Assembly: GCF_016864235.1 (NCBI RefSeq)
Contig: NZ_CP045732.1
Coordinates: forward strand, 1,426,001 to 1,490,000
Source of the DNA: Legionella sp. MW5194
GTDB lineage: Bacteria > Pseudomonadota > Gammaproteobacteria > Legionellales > Legionellaceae
Direction: 5' to 3'
Length of the DNA: 64,000 nt
A program made the position numbers and the translations under genes. Under the pieces are notes generated by a model, which saw nothing but the letters and a program-made list of their open reading frames with translations, ran no database searches and was not told where the DNA came from. Shown piece after piece: positions 42,153 through 51,308 of this stretch; position 1 is the first letter of the stretch; each line of letters begins with the position of its first letter.

Positions 42153-43004
42153 ATGCTAATTGTAACCAACAACACGAATGACAAGGAGCACCTTGAATTT
42201 ATCGACAAGTCCTTTCTGGTCAATTCGCATTACGCCGTCTTTGATGATTTAAGATGGCACCGGCTGCGCCTGATAAATCATGATCTGATTGTGTTAATCC
42301 CTGACTCACTCGACATTTCCTATCACCTGAAGTACTTAATGATGGCCTCTGATGCTTCTGTTATTGTCATTACCGACAACAAGGACACCATCACTAAAAA
42401 GTACAGCCGCAACCTGACGGTGCTTAAGCCGCCTCTGTCACGGGACTTTTTCAGCGGTTGTTTAACGACGCTCCAACAGCAACAGCAACGTCATAAGGCC
42501 CAGAGTTTGGATTTTATTAATACCCTGAACACGGGGAAATTTGTTTTAAACCACATTCGCCAGGTGGTGCCCTTGTCCAAAGCGATCGCCATGGCTTCGG
42601 AGAATACGCCGCAGCTTCGCCGCGGCGTCTATGAATTGCTGCTGAACGCGTTTGAGCATGGCATCTATCAGTTGGGATTTGACTTAAAACAACAGCTCAT
42701 TGCTGACAGGCACTATTTTGCCGAGTTAAACCGAAGGCTGCGTGATCCTGCCTTTAAAGGCAAGCACATTGAATTGTCCATTTATAAAAAGGAAGAGGGT
42801 ACTTTTATCAACATCACCGATCCGGGCCTGGGTTTTGATTACAAGCCCTACCTCTTCATGAATAAGAATTTATCCGATGCCAGAAGCGGCCGCGGTATAG
42901 CCTACGCGGCCACTTATTGTTTTGATCAACTCATTTACAAAAATGAGGGTCGAAGTGTTTTTGCCGTCCTGACCAATCAAAGCAAAGCCTTAAAACCACT
43001 CTGA
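42153..43004 (+). CDS. Receiver-like domain plus HATPase (anti-sigma/RsbW-type) protein
   Basis: 283 residues starting 2 bp after the adaptor gene, so part of the same operon. The first 105 residues resemble a receiver fold (LIVTNNTND, DLIVLIPDSLD, ASVIVITDN and VLKPPLSRDFF, whose Lys matches the receiver's conserved Lys). The second part is a GHKL ATPase: YELLLNAFEHG (N-box, about 160), ITDPGLGFD (G1) and SDARSGRGIAYAA (G2). No HisKA is present, so it resembles serine-kinase/anti-sigma HATPases fused to receivers. An operon role in regulating secretion is inference. Confidence 0.75.
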   Translation: MLIVTNNTNDKEHLEFIDKSFLVNSHYAVFDDLRWHRLRLINHDLIVLIPDSLDISYHLKYLMMASDASVIVITDNKDTITKKYSRNLTVLKPPLSRDFFSGCLTTLQQQQQRHKAQSLDFINTLNTGKFVLNHIRQVVPLSKAIAMASENTPQLRRGVYELLLNAFEHGIYQLGFDLKQQLIADRHYFAELNRRLRDPAFKGKHIELSIYKKEEGTFINITDPGLGFDYKPYLFMNKNLSDARSGRGIAYAATYCFDQLIYKNEGRSVFAVLTNQSKALKPL

Positions 43005-43071
43005 GTCGGCTTGCTTCTCCTGCTTGGGTAGTGCAAAGTAAATTGATTCAGTTTCCCCCAAGGATCGGCCC

Positions 43072-44571
43072 ATGAAATTCGAGAAATTACTTTACCAATA
43101 CAAAACCAATGCCGTGCTGGCTGAAAAGCAGCGCCTGAGTCAGTGGGCTTATCAGTTCAGCCACCACAACCCTGCTTTTTTCCAAGGCTTAAAAGCCTGC
43201 AGCCAACACCTTGAGGAAATCAAATCGTCCTCTCTTTTTACCGGTCTCGATAATGAGGATCAATACGTCATTCTTCGGCAAATTAAAACCATGGAGCAGT
43301 TGACTCAGCAGGTTATTGAACTGCAACTGCTAAAAAAAGACGCCCCGCCTGCAATGACCTGCCAGGTTCCTGCCTACGATGAAATCCTTGCGATGCGAGG
43401 CCTGTATGCGGGGGGAAAGCAGGATCAACTGGCGCGTTTGCTTAAATTGGTTAAAACCCTAAAGACTGAACTGGCTCCCCAGCAAATAACAGAAACGATG
43501 TCTCTCTTGAGTCACCACTGGGTGGATCGCTTGCCCTGGCACGTGTTATGCCAGGCGATTCGCAGCCGGGATGCCAAGCTGGCCAAGGCGGCTTTTGACG
43601 CCATTCCGGATGATAATCCGGTACTTAAAGCGCTGCTTAAAGTGCATGATCAGGCTTACCTGCTGTCGTTAATCAAAACCTGTGCCACATTGGCTCCCCG
43701 TGAAGTAAAAGAAATCGATACCGACATTCTCTGCGGTCATTTAACCTTTGAAGTGCTGATTCATGAACTCCTGACCACACTGGAACAGCGCCAGCAATTT
43801 AATTTTTGTCTGGGATTGCCGACCCATCATGCTTACCGCGATCGGGGGGCGGGTTTTTGCCTTCTAAACAAATTGGCTGTGGTCATGGCGTATGAGGAGT
43901 TAACGGCAGACGTTCCTTTTCATGCGGTCATCATTGGTACGGATATTAACCGCGATGATGGGTTAAACAGTGTGCTAATGGCAGAGACGACAACGCAGCC
44001 CTTTACCCACATCGACATTTATGATTCCCGGGTTTACCCCTGGCAGGGTGAGTCGGTGTTGCGGGAACGCATGGGGACGCCGATTGAAGAGGAGGGCAGG
44101 GTATGGCAAAAAGGGAATAAGTGCTACCACAGTGTGGACTTAGCCTCCTGCTCACGGCAACGCAGGGGATGCCATGCCGCCTTGCACTACGCTTTGGAAG
44201 AACTGGAACGCCTGCTGGCCTATGCCGCGAAAAAGAAAGAAAAAATCATGCTTTTTCTGCCGACCGGTTGGGATTCGCACGAAAAAGAAGAGGCTCCCTG
44301 CGGTAAGGAAATCGATCAGGAGTATACCCTTGGCTCAAAGGAGAGTCATAGCCGGCGTTTTAGTGATGAAGATTTAATTCATTTTACTCAAAAAATTGTC
44401 GATATGGTCAAGAAATATCCTGATACACTGTGCCGTGTTTACTGGCAGCTGGAGGGTGGGTATACGGAGTATGTGAATGTGCAGCAATTGAAAAACACGG
44501 TGAGGATACTCAATGACGCTTACCCGCGGGTGGACGAAGTAGTGGAAAATTCAAAAGCATTGGTGAGCTAG
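43072..44571 (+). CDS. Histone-deacetylase-like protein with altered zinc ligand
   Basis: 499 residues with AAGGATCGGCCC before the ATG; no signal peptide. Residues 1-240 are helical and unrecognised. The C-terminal half has the HDAC/acetylpolyamine-amidohydrolase pattern: LPTHHAYRDRGAGFCLLNKLA (His252, His253), VIIGTDINRDDGLNSVL (Asp291) and LPTGWDSHEKEE (Asp401). In the classical D-x-H zinc motif the His is replaced by Asn293, so metal binding or activity may differ. HDAC-like proteins are known among Legionella effectors. Substrate and host role are inference. Confidence 0.7.
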   Translation: MKFEKLLYQYKTNAVLAEKQRLSQWAYQFSHHNPAFFQGLKACSQHLEEIKSSSLFTGLDNEDQYVILRQIKTMEQLTQQVIELQLLKKDAPPAMTCQVPAYDEILAMRGLYAGGKQDQLARLLKLVKTLKTELAPQQITETMSLLSHHWVDRLPWHVLCQAIRSRDAKLAKAAFDAIPDDNPVLKALLKVHDQAYLLSLIKTCATLAPREVKEIDTDILCGHLTFEVLIHELLTTLEQRQQFNFCLGLPTHHAYRDRGAGFCLLNKLAVVMAYEELTADVPFHAVIIGTDINRDDGLNSVLMAETTTQPFTHIDIYDSRVYPWQGESVLRERMGTPIEEEGRVWQKGNKCYHSVDLASCSRQRRGCHAALHYALEELERLLAYAAKKKEKIMLFLPTGWDSHEKEEAPCGKEIDQEYTLGSKESHSRRFSDEDLIHFTQKIVDMVKKYPDTLCRVYWQLEGGYTEYVNVQQLKNTVRILNDAYPRVDEVVENSKALVS

Positions 44572-44662
44572 CCGCAGGCCTCAAGCCTGTTCACAGGCCG
44601 CTGATACCCGTTTGCCCTGACTAATGCTAAGCTTGAGCTCTTTAAAATGCACGCGTGATGGA

Positions 44663-45280
44663 ATGATTACGTTATCCCTACCTCCCCTCCAGGGGAACAC
44701 CCTGGGCCTCGAGCCGCTTTTGCCCGCCCATGGCGAGGCATTGCGGCAGGCGGCAGATGATGAGCGCATCTGGACTTACATGCCGATGAAGGCCCAGGGC
44801 GACTTTTTTGAGCAATGGTTTTTAGACAACCTCAACAAACAGGCTGAACAGACGCAACTCACCTACGTCATTCGCCGCTTGAAAGACGAACGGGTACTTG
44901 GCAGCTACAGTTATTACGACATTGTCCCTGAGCATCGGCGCCTTGAAATCGGCTACGGCTGGTTGACGCCAGCGCTTTGGGGTGGGCGCGCCAATCATGA
45001 AGTGCTGGCGCTGATGTTTGCGCAGGCCTTTGAGCAATGGCAGTTTAACCGCATACAGGTGGCTACGGACCCACGCAACAAACGCTCATACAATAATTTA
45101 AAAAAACTGGGAGCTACCGAAGAGGGTGTTTTACGTCAACACATGATTCATCACCAGGGACTCATCACCGACACGGTGGTTTTCAGCCTGTTGGCTGATG
45201 ACTGGCCCTTGATCAAGGCCCGTTTATGGCGTCGTTTGCAGACGGTAGCCAAAATTGACAGCCAGCATGGCAGGGATTAG
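44663..45280 (+). CDS. GNAT acetyltransferase (RimJ/RimL type)
   Basis: 205 residues from ATG 44663 (MITLSLPPLQGNTLGLEPL); an upstream in-frame start at 44624 is possible. The order LEPLLPAHGEALRQAA, DERVLGSYSYYDIVPEHRRLEIGYGWL, LMFAQAFEQWQFNRIQVATDPRN and SYNNLKKLGATEEGVLRQHM is that of the ribosomal-protein/amino-acid N-acetyltransferase branch of GNAT. Acetyl-CoA donor; acceptor unknown. Confidence 0.85.
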   Translation: MITLSLPPLQGNTLGLEPLLPAHGEALRQAADDERIWTYMPMKAQGDFFEQWFLDNLNKQAEQTQLTYVIRRLKDERVLGSYSYYDIVPEHRRLEIGYGWLTPALWGGRANHEVLALMFAQAFEQWQFNRIQVATDPRNKRSYNNLKKLGATEEGVLRQHMIHHQGLITDTVVFSLLADDWPLIKARLWRRLQTVAKIDSQHGRD

Positions 45281-45324
45281 TATGCTAGGCCGCCTTTTTA
45301 TTACCGATACTGCAAGGAGCGCTT

Positions 45325-46659
45325 ATGTCAAAATTCATTATTCCCGGTATTCTTTTTCTCTTTTCCTTGCACAATGCGGTGTGGGCGGACCGGATAGCCA
45401 TTGTCGGCGGTGGTGCAGCCGGGGTTGTCAGTGCCTGGTTGCTTGAGCAGGATCACGAGATTACCCTCTATGAGTCACAGGATCGCCTGGGTGGACATGC
45501 CAACTCCATTGATGTTGAGGTTGACGGCAAAAAAATCGTGGTGGAAGCGGGGGCTGAATTTTTTAATCGCTATGCCTATCCGCATTTCATGCGCCTATTG
45601 AATTTTTATAAAATTCCGGTCAAGCCGTTTACACTGGTGACGACCTATTACGAAACCGACGGCAGTGAGTTAATCATCCTGCCTCCCTATCATGACGGTC
45701 AGGTGGAATGGCAGTCGCTGACGCCTGCCAACCTTAGAAAGATCATGAACCTGAAGGTCGTGCTGGATGTTGGTCATCATGTAATCGAAGAAAAAGACAG
45801 CGACTTAACGCTTGAGGCATTGGCTGATCATATTCACATCACCGACGTATTCAAAGACACCTTTTTATACCCTTTCCTGGCCGCTGGTTGGGGCGTGACC
45901 AGCGATGAGATACGGCAGTTCTCCGCTTTCAGCGTGCTGCAGTACATGGTGACCAGCTATGACAACAGCAGCAATGAATGGTTCGAAGTGGAAACCGGCT
46001 TGTCCAGTTATGTGAAGCGCCTGAGTCAGGATCTTAAGAAAAGCCGCGTTCAATTAAACAGCCGTATTGCCCAGATTACTTTTGAGCAGGGTGTGTATGT
46101 CATTGAGGAAGAAAACGGCACGCGCCGCGAATTCGATCACCTGGTTTTCGCCACCAATGCCAACACAGCGGCCCAATTGATGCGAGCCCTGCCCGAGCGT
46201 GAGGCACTGATGAAAACCTTGGCCAGAGTCAGGTATTACGATACCCAGATTGCTATTCATGGCGACAAGCGGTTTATGCCTCCGCAAGAAAAGGATTGGC
46301 GGGTAGCCAATGTCCGTTACAACGGGGTGAACGCGGCCATGACCATTTACAAAAAATGGAAGAGCAAGACCCCGGTTTTCAAAAGCTGGGTCACGCACGA
46401 TATTCGTGCGCCGGGTGATAAAGGCAGTACCTTGCCTAAAAACCTCTATGCCTTGATTAAATACCAGCATCCCTACACTGACAAGGATTTTTTTGCAGCG
46501 CAAAAAGCAGCGCAGGCTGAGCAGGGACAGTACAATCTCTGGTTTGCCGGCATGTGGATGAATGACATTGGTTCTCATGAGGATGCGATTGTGTCCGCCA
46601 TTCACATCGCACAACGGCTGGCGCCAAACAGTGCCCGTTTGCAAATTTTACAGGATTAA
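45325..46659 (+). CDS. FAD-dependent oxidoreductase (amine-oxidase family), exported
   Basis: 444 residues; AAGGAGCGCTT before the ATG. A signal peptide (MSKFIIPGILFLFSLHNAVWA) precedes the dinucleotide motif RIAIVGGGAAGVVSAWLLEQ and the FAD motif LYESQDRLGGHANSI, as in NAD(P)-binding Rossmann/amine-oxidase flavoproteins. A predicted exported flavoenzyme is unusual, since FAD normally binds in the cytoplasm; Tat motifs are absent (no twin Arg). Substrate unknown. Confidence 0.85.
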   Translation: MSKFIIPGILFLFSLHNAVWADRIAIVGGGAAGVVSAWLLEQDHEITLYESQDRLGGHANSIDVEVDGKKIVVEAGAEFFNRYAYPHFMRLLNFYKIPVKPFTLVTTYYETDGSELIILPPYHDGQVEWQSLTPANLRKIMNLKVVLDVGHHVIEEKDSDLTLEALADHIHITDVFKDTFLYPFLAAGWGVTSDEIRQFSAFSVLQYMVTSYDNSSNEWFEVETGLSSYVKRLSQDLKKSRVQLNSRIAQITFEQGVYVIEEENGTRREFDHLVFATNANTAAQLMRALPEREALMKTLARVRYYDTQIAIHGDKRFMPPQEKDWRVANVRYNGVNAAMTIYKKWKSKTPVFKSWVTHDIRAPGDKGSTLPKNLYALIKYQHPYTDKDFFAAQKAAQAEQGQYNLWFAGMWMNDIGSHEDAIVSAIHIAQRLAPNSARLQILQD

Positions 46660-46750
46660 AGGTTGCAGCGGAATTAAGAATAGAGTAAATCTTTTTAGAG
46701 AAAGGTATCGCAACGTTTGATGCAGGACGAGTAACCAGTCAGGAGGTTGG

Positions 46751-48445
46751 ATGAGTGAGGTAAGGGATTACCGGGAAGCCAGGGCGCAGTTTCATCACTG
46801 GGAAACCCAATTGAAGGATAATTTGCTGCGGCCCGATTCGTCGCTCATGCACACCTACCAATGTTATTTTGCAAAGGATCCCGAATTCATTCAGCGACTT
46901 AAGGCATATGCCGATCGTATTCCCGGGCTTGAGACGGTAGTTATGGAGAATAACAAGGACAATAACCTGCCTGCGGTTGAACATTACAATGCCTTTGGTG
47001 AGCGCGCCGATCGGGTCATTCATCATCCTTCCTATGTGGACGCGGGTAATATCATTTACGGTTCTGGCCTGATGGCTTACCTGTTGCAACCGGGTGAAAT
47101 GCTTAAAACCCTAAGCCTCTTTTTGTTATCCTCTCATGCGGGCGAAGCGGGGCATCATTGCCCCATTGCCTGTTCCGCCGGGGTTATCCGCGTGCTGAAT
47201 CAGCAGGCCAATGTGCCTGAAACCGCTGATTTTCTTGACAAATTAAGCCATCCTTCTTTTTCCGACAATTTTACCGGTGCGCAGTTTCTTACCGAGATTC
47301 AGGGTGGTTCCGATGTCGGCGCTAATGCCTGCCGGGCGTATCAGGACGAAGGGAAACAATGGCGAATTGAAGGCGAGAAATGGTTTTGTTCCAATGCCAA
47401 TGCCGATTTAATTTTATTAACCGCGCGTTACGATGACGGCATTGCGGGTACGAAGGGGCTGGGTTTGTTTCTGGTGCCGCAACGCCTGCCGGATGGCCGC
47501 CTCAATCACTACCGTATTCGACGCCTCAAACAGAAAATCGGCACCCGCTCCATGGCGACAGGAGAAATTGATTTTGAGCAGGCGGTGGCTTACCCCATGG
47601 GAGAGGTGCAGCAGGGCATTCATCTGGTGATGGAGAACGTTCTGCATTTATCCCGTATCTTTAACGCCTTCTCGGTGCTGGGTATGGCGAGGCGGGCCTG
47701 CCAGACCGCTTATTATTATGCCTGTAATCGGCAATCTTTTGGTAAGCCCCTGATTCATTATCCTTTAGTCAAGGAAACGCTTGCTCATATCCAGGCTGAA
47801 AACACGGCCATGATGGCCAGTATTTTTCATATGGTGCGTTGTCAGGATGAGCTGGATGCATCAGATCATGTGGATACCAGGGACAAATTGTTGCTTCGAA
47901 CACTCGCCAATATCAATAAGTACTTTACCGCCAAGCGATCGGTGGAAAACATTCATCACTGCCTGGATATTCTGGCTGGCAATGGCACCATCGAAACGTT
48001 TTCTTCACTGCCAAGACTGTTGCGCGACTGTATTGTGTGTGAGAACTGGGAAGGAACACACTTTACACTGTGGATGCAGATTTTAAAAGACATTCATAAA
48101 CTGAATGTGGATGACATTCTGTTTGCCCACCTGTCGCAGTTACTCACCCCGCTTGGTGAGGTGGGCAATGCCTTGTTTGGCTTAAGCCTCAAAGGGTTAA
48201 TCGAGGATACTCGCCGTCTCAAAACCCTGCCCATGGATGAGCAAACCCTGTTGATTGGTCCCGTGGTGGAAGAAATGGCGGTACTGACAGCGGCTGTGAC
48301 GTTGGCCAGGGAATTACAGGCTAACGAAGCGCCGTCGTCGAAATCCTCAGCCCTGACCTTGTTTATTCATAAATACCTGCACAAGGAGTATCAGGTCGAC
48401 AAAAAATACCTGGATCTGCTGGATGATGTGTTGGGGGGTATGTAA
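46751..48445 (+). CDS. Acyl-CoA dehydrogenase (AidB-like)
   Basis: 564 residues with CAGGAGGTT upstream. Characteristic stretches: FTGAQFLTEIQGGSDVGAN, WRIEGEKWFCSNANADLILLTAR, RRLKQKIGTRSMATGEIDF and AYYYACNRQSFGKPLIHYPLV. The long N-terminal part and GSDVG-type signature place it in the AidB/adaptive-response branch of acyl-CoA dehydrogenases. FAD-dependent; the role could be fatty-acid degradation or alkylation response. Its stop overlaps the next start by one base. Confidence 0.88.
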   Translation: MSEVRDYREARAQFHHWETQLKDNLLRPDSSLMHTYQCYFAKDPEFIQRLKAYADRIPGLETVVMENNKDNNLPAVEHYNAFGERADRVIHHPSYVDAGNIIYGSGLMAYLLQPGEMLKTLSLFLLSSHAGEAGHHCPIACSAGVIRVLNQQANVPETADFLDKLSHPSFSDNFTGAQFLTEIQGGSDVGANACRAYQDEGKQWRIEGEKWFCSNANADLILLTARYDDGIAGTKGLGLFLVPQRLPDGRLNHYRIRRLKQKIGTRSMATGEIDFEQAVAYPMGEVQQGIHLVMENVLHLSRIFNAFSVLGMARRACQTAYYYACNRQSFGKPLIHYPLVKETLAHIQAENTAMMASIFHMVRCQDELDASDHVDTRDKLLLRTLANINKYFTAKRSVENIHHCLDILAGNGTIETFSSLPRLLRDCIVCENWEGTHFTLWMQILKDIHKLNVDDILFAHLSQLLTPLGEVGNALFGLSLKGLIEDTRRLKTLPMDEQTLLIGPVVEEMAVLTAAVTLARELQANEAPSSKSSALTLFIHKYLHKEYQVDKKYLDLLDDVLGGM

Positions 48446-49179
48446 TGAAGTCATGGGTGCAATGGCTGCTTGGTCTGTGGATGCTGGTGTGGATTTTACC
48501 CGTTCAAGCCAATTTAAAAGTGGGGACTGTCTATTTCTATCCGCCGTTTGTGACCGCCGCCAATAGTGGCTTTGATTTGGACATTATCCGCATTATCTGT
48601 GAAAAATTAAGACAGGATTGTGAAATTGTTCCCATGGATTACCATGAATTATTTACGGCATTAAAGCAGGGAACAATCGATATCGCCATTGGCGGCATTA
48701 CCATTTATTCCAAAAACAGCGACAACCTCATCTACAGTCTCCCCTACATGATAAGCGCAGGGCAGTTTTTAATAAAAAGCGACAGCACCCTGGATGCCAT
48801 CGCCCAATTGGCAGACAACAAGGTTGGGGTGATTCGCGGGGCAGAAGACGGAGGCGTTTTTTACCGATACCTTAAGGATACGTTTCCCGGCCAATTCAGC
48901 ATCGAATTATACAATGACATGGAAGATTTGATTGAAGCACTGAAACACGGCGAAGTGGCAGCGGCTTTTTTTCATCAGTCGACGGCGGCGTACTGGGTGC
49001 AGAATGGCGGCGGGCAATTTAAGACCCTGGGTAAACCGATGCCGGTCGGCGATGGAATAGCCATCATGGCGTCGGCAAAAAATGCCACGTTAATCCAGCA
49101 AATTAACAGCCAAATTAAACAAATTGATCGCGATAGCCGCTATCTGGGTTTATACCAGACTTATTTTGGTGGCTTATAA
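48445..49179 (+). CDS. Periplasmic amino-acid-type solute-binding protein
   Basis: 244 residues, signal peptide MKSWVQWLLGLWMLVWILPVQA. KVGTVYFYPPFVTAANSGFDLDIIRIICEKL, DIAIGGITIYSKNSDN and KVGVIRGAEDGGVFYRYLKD match SBP_bac_3 polar-amino-acid binding proteins. No permease or ATPase genes lie nearby, so it may act with a distant transporter or as a sensor. Overlap with the dehydrogenase gene (TAATG) suggests coupled translation. Confidence 0.85.
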   Translation: MKSWVQWLLGLWMLVWILPVQANLKVGTVYFYPPFVTAANSGFDLDIIRIICEKLRQDCEIVPMDYHELFTALKQGTIDIAIGGITIYSKNSDNLIYSLPYMISAGQFLIKSDSTLDAIAQLADNKVGVIRGAEDGGVFYRYLKDTFPGQFSIELYNDMEDLIEALKHGEVAAAFFHQSTAAYWVQNGGGQFKTLGKPMPVGDGIAIMASAKNATLIQQINSQIKQIDRDSRYLGLYQTYFGGL

Positions 49180-49220
49180 GTGGAATAGCATTGATAATCA
49201 ACAATATGTTCACAAAATTT

Positions 49221-49238
49221 ACTATAATTTTAGTATAG
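49221..49238 (+). promoter_or_regulatory. Promoter -10 region with CTATA palindrome
   Basis: ACTATAATTTTAGTATAG contains a consensus TATAAT (49223-49228) and is itself an inverted repeat, CTATA...TATAG. It sits about 30 bases before the four-TM protein start. Confidence 0.5.
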
Positions 49239-49257
49239 AATGAGTTGGAGAACGACC

Positions 49258-49656
49258 ATGACATCCACGTATTTTTTAGCCGCCGTCATCGGTTGGTATT
49301 TGGTGATTGTCAGCCTGATTGTCCTTTTGCGCCAACGTCTGATGGCAGGCCTTGTTTCGGACATACTAAGTCAGCGCGCCTTGTTGTTTTTTATGGGCCT
49401 GGTGAGTCTGGTGATCGGTTTGCTGTTAGTCATAAGCCATAACGTCTGGGTCATGGGCTGGCCTGTTATTATCACCCTTATTGGTTGGCTGGCCATTATC
49501 GCTGGAATTATCCGCATGGCTTTCCCGGATGTTTCGCTTCGCATGGGGCAATGGTGGCAGCGTCGTCCAGTGGCTTTCATGGTGATTGCCGTGGTTTATC
49601 TTCTGATTGGCCTGTTCCTGTTGTATCAGGTGTACGGCGCACGTTTAGGAGTGTAA
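49258..49656 (+). CDS. Small four-TM membrane protein
   Basis: 132 residues from the ATG at 49258 (TTGGAGAACGACC upstream). Four hydrophobic helices: YFLAAVIGWYLVIVSLIVLL, LLFFMGLVSLVIGLLLVI, VIITLIGWLAIIAGII and VAFMVIAVVYLLIGLFLLY. The layout resembles small integral inner-membrane proteins of unknown function. Separated from the next operon by the TPP riboswitch. Confidence 0.75.
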   Translation: MTSTYFLAAVIGWYLVIVSLIVLLRQRLMAGLVSDILSQRALLFFMGLVSLVIGLLLVISHNVWVMGWPVIITLIGWLAIIAGIIRMAFPDVSLRMGQWWQRRPVAFMVIAVVYLLIGLFLLYQVYGARLGV

Positions 49657-49734
49657 CGCCTCCCGGACGATGAGGTGGACAGGCCGCTCTCGCCACCATT
49701 GACAAAAATTACCGATCTCTTATCATGAACCTGT

Positions 49735-49820
49735 TTTCACCAGGGGTGCTTTGTCCTGACAAAGCTGAGACTTAACCCTTATAACCTGCTCTGGATAATG
49801 CCTGCGGAGGGAGTGTGAAA
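49735..49820 (+). promoter_or_regulatory. TPP riboswitch (THI element)
   Basis: The conserved aptamer is present: closing stem TTTCAC/GTGAAA, GGGGTGC, GCTGAGA, ACCC, AACCTG, CTGGATAATGCCTGCG and AGGGAG. Downstream TCCTC can pair with GAGGA of the thiE ribosome binding site, so binding of thiamine pyrophosphate probably blocks translation. It controls thiE-thiM-thiD-tenA. The aptamer call is firm; the mechanism is inference. Confidence 0.95.
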
Positions 49821-49898
49821 GATAAAGCCCTCTGTCATGGGCCTTGTCTGTCATTCCTCTTTGTTTGCTTATGGAGCATTTTAAACCAGGAGGATTGA

Positions 49899-50522
49899 AT
49901 GTCAGTGCCATTTTACCAGTTGATGCTGGTAACCCATCGGCAGGCTTGTGCTCTCGATGACTACCTCCGTTTTGTAGAAACATGCGCCAGAGCCGGCGTA
50001 ACCTCGGTGCAACTGCGTGAGAAAAAGGCCTCAGCGGCCTTTCTTTTTCGTTTTGCCGTCAAACTCAAAGCTTTGCTTTCACCCCTGCACATTCCCCTAA
50101 TTATTAATGATCACATCGATCTGGCCTTAGCCGTCAATGCGGACGGGGTGCATCTGGGTGCGGACGACGGTTGTCCAGGAAAAGCCCGAAAGCAACTGGG
50201 TCATCATCGGATCATCGGCCTTTCACTGGAATCCATGGGGGACCTGGTGAAAGCCAATCAAGTCGACGCCGACTACGTGGCTGCGAGTGCGGTTTTTCCC
50301 ACAAACAATAAAACCAATGTTCGACGGCATTGGGGGATTGAAGGCCTGCATCGGCTGGCTAAGCAATCGCGGCATCCTCTCATTGGTATCGGCGGCATTG
50401 ATGCCGGCAATTTGAAAGCGGTTATGGCTGCCGGCGCGAGAGGTGTTGCTGTTATCGGGGCTATTCATGATGCGCCTGATCCCGTTCTGGCAATTCAGAC
50501 ACTTCGTGCATTACAACGTTAA
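49899..50522 (+). CDS. thiE: Thiamine-phosphate synthase
   Basis: 207 residues, AGGAGGATTGA before the ATG. Joins the pyrimidine diphosphate and thiazole phosphate to make thiamine phosphate. Motifs: VTSVQLREKKASA, LIINDHIDLALAVNADGVHLGADD, YVAASAVFPTNNKT, and IGIGGIDAGNLKAVMAAGARGVAVIGAI. First gene of the TPP-regulated operon. Confidence 0.95.
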   Translation: MSVPFYQLMLVTHRQACALDDYLRFVETCARAGVTSVQLREKKASAAFLFRFAVKLKALLSPLHIPLIINDHIDLALAVNADGVHLGADDGCPGKARKQLGHHRIIGLSLESMGDLVKANQVDADYVAASAVFPTNNKTNVRRHWGIEGLHRLAKQSRHPLIGIGGIDAGNLKAVMAAGARGVAVIGAIHDAPDPVLAIQTLRALQR

Positions 50523-50531
50523 GGAATTATT

Positions 50532-51308
50532 ATGCATTATCAACTGGATACCCGGCTTAAGCGCTTGCGCGCTGAGAAGCCTTTGGTGCTCTGTTTAATG
50601 AATGCCGTCACCATGAATTTTGTAGCCAACAGCCTGCTGTCACTGGGGGCAGCGCCGATCATGTCACAGGCCGATGACGAGCTTGAGGCACTGGTTGCCA
50701 TGTCACGGGCACTCTACGTCAATATTGGCACCCTGGACAGACAGTTCATTGAACGTATTGACAAAGCCTGCCGCCTTGCCACCATTCACCGGAAACCCAT
50801 CATCCTGGATCCGGTGGGGGCAGGAGCCAGTCAAATCCGGACATTGACAGCTCGGCAACTTGCACCCCAGGCCGCCATCATTCGCGGTAATGCCAGTGAA
50901 ATCATGGCGTTGATGGCAGATAAAAGCGTCAGCAAGGGAGTAGAAACGCTTCATTCAGTGGAGGCCGCATCTACCGCAGCAAGGAGTCTGTCGCAACAGA
51001 CTTCAGCGATTGTCGTGGTCAGCGGTCCCGTTGATTTTATTACCGATGGCAGGCTTTGTTGCCATGTCGCCTATGGTTCACCGCTGATGCCGTTGGTCAC
51101 GGGAATGGGGTGTGCCCTGACCGCCATCATTGCGGCTTTTGCCGCGATGGAAAGCACGTTTTACGAAGCCGCTGCTGCGGCTACAGCCTATGTCGGACTC
51201 TGCGGCCAGGCAGCTCATGGTTTGGCGAATGGGCCAGCCAGCTTTCAGAGCGCGTTCATTGATGCCCTGTATCAAACACCACTTGAGGAGAGGGATTATG
51301 CGCTGTAA
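50532..51308 (+). CDS. thiM: Hydroxyethylthiazole kinase
   Basis: 258 residues. Phosphorylates salvaged thiazole alcohol. Signature stretches: PLVLCLMNAVTMNFVANSLL, ILDPVGAGASQIRT, IIRGNASEIMAL and VTGMGCALTAIIAAFAA, typical of the ThiM ribokinase fold. Overlaps thiD by 11 bases. Presence of thiM shows a salvage route for thiazole. Confidence 0.95.
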   Translation: MHYQLDTRLKRLRAEKPLVLCLMNAVTMNFVANSLLSLGAAPIMSQADDELEALVAMSRALYVNIGTLDRQFIERIDKACRLATIHRKPIILDPVGAGASQIRTLTARQLAPQAAIIRGNASEIMALMADKSVSKGVETLHSVEAASTAARSLSQQTSAIVVVSGPVDFITDGRLCCHVAYGSPLMPLVTGMGCALTAIIAAFAAMESTFYEAAAAATAYVGLCGQAAHGLANGPASFQSAFIDALYQTPLEERDYAL

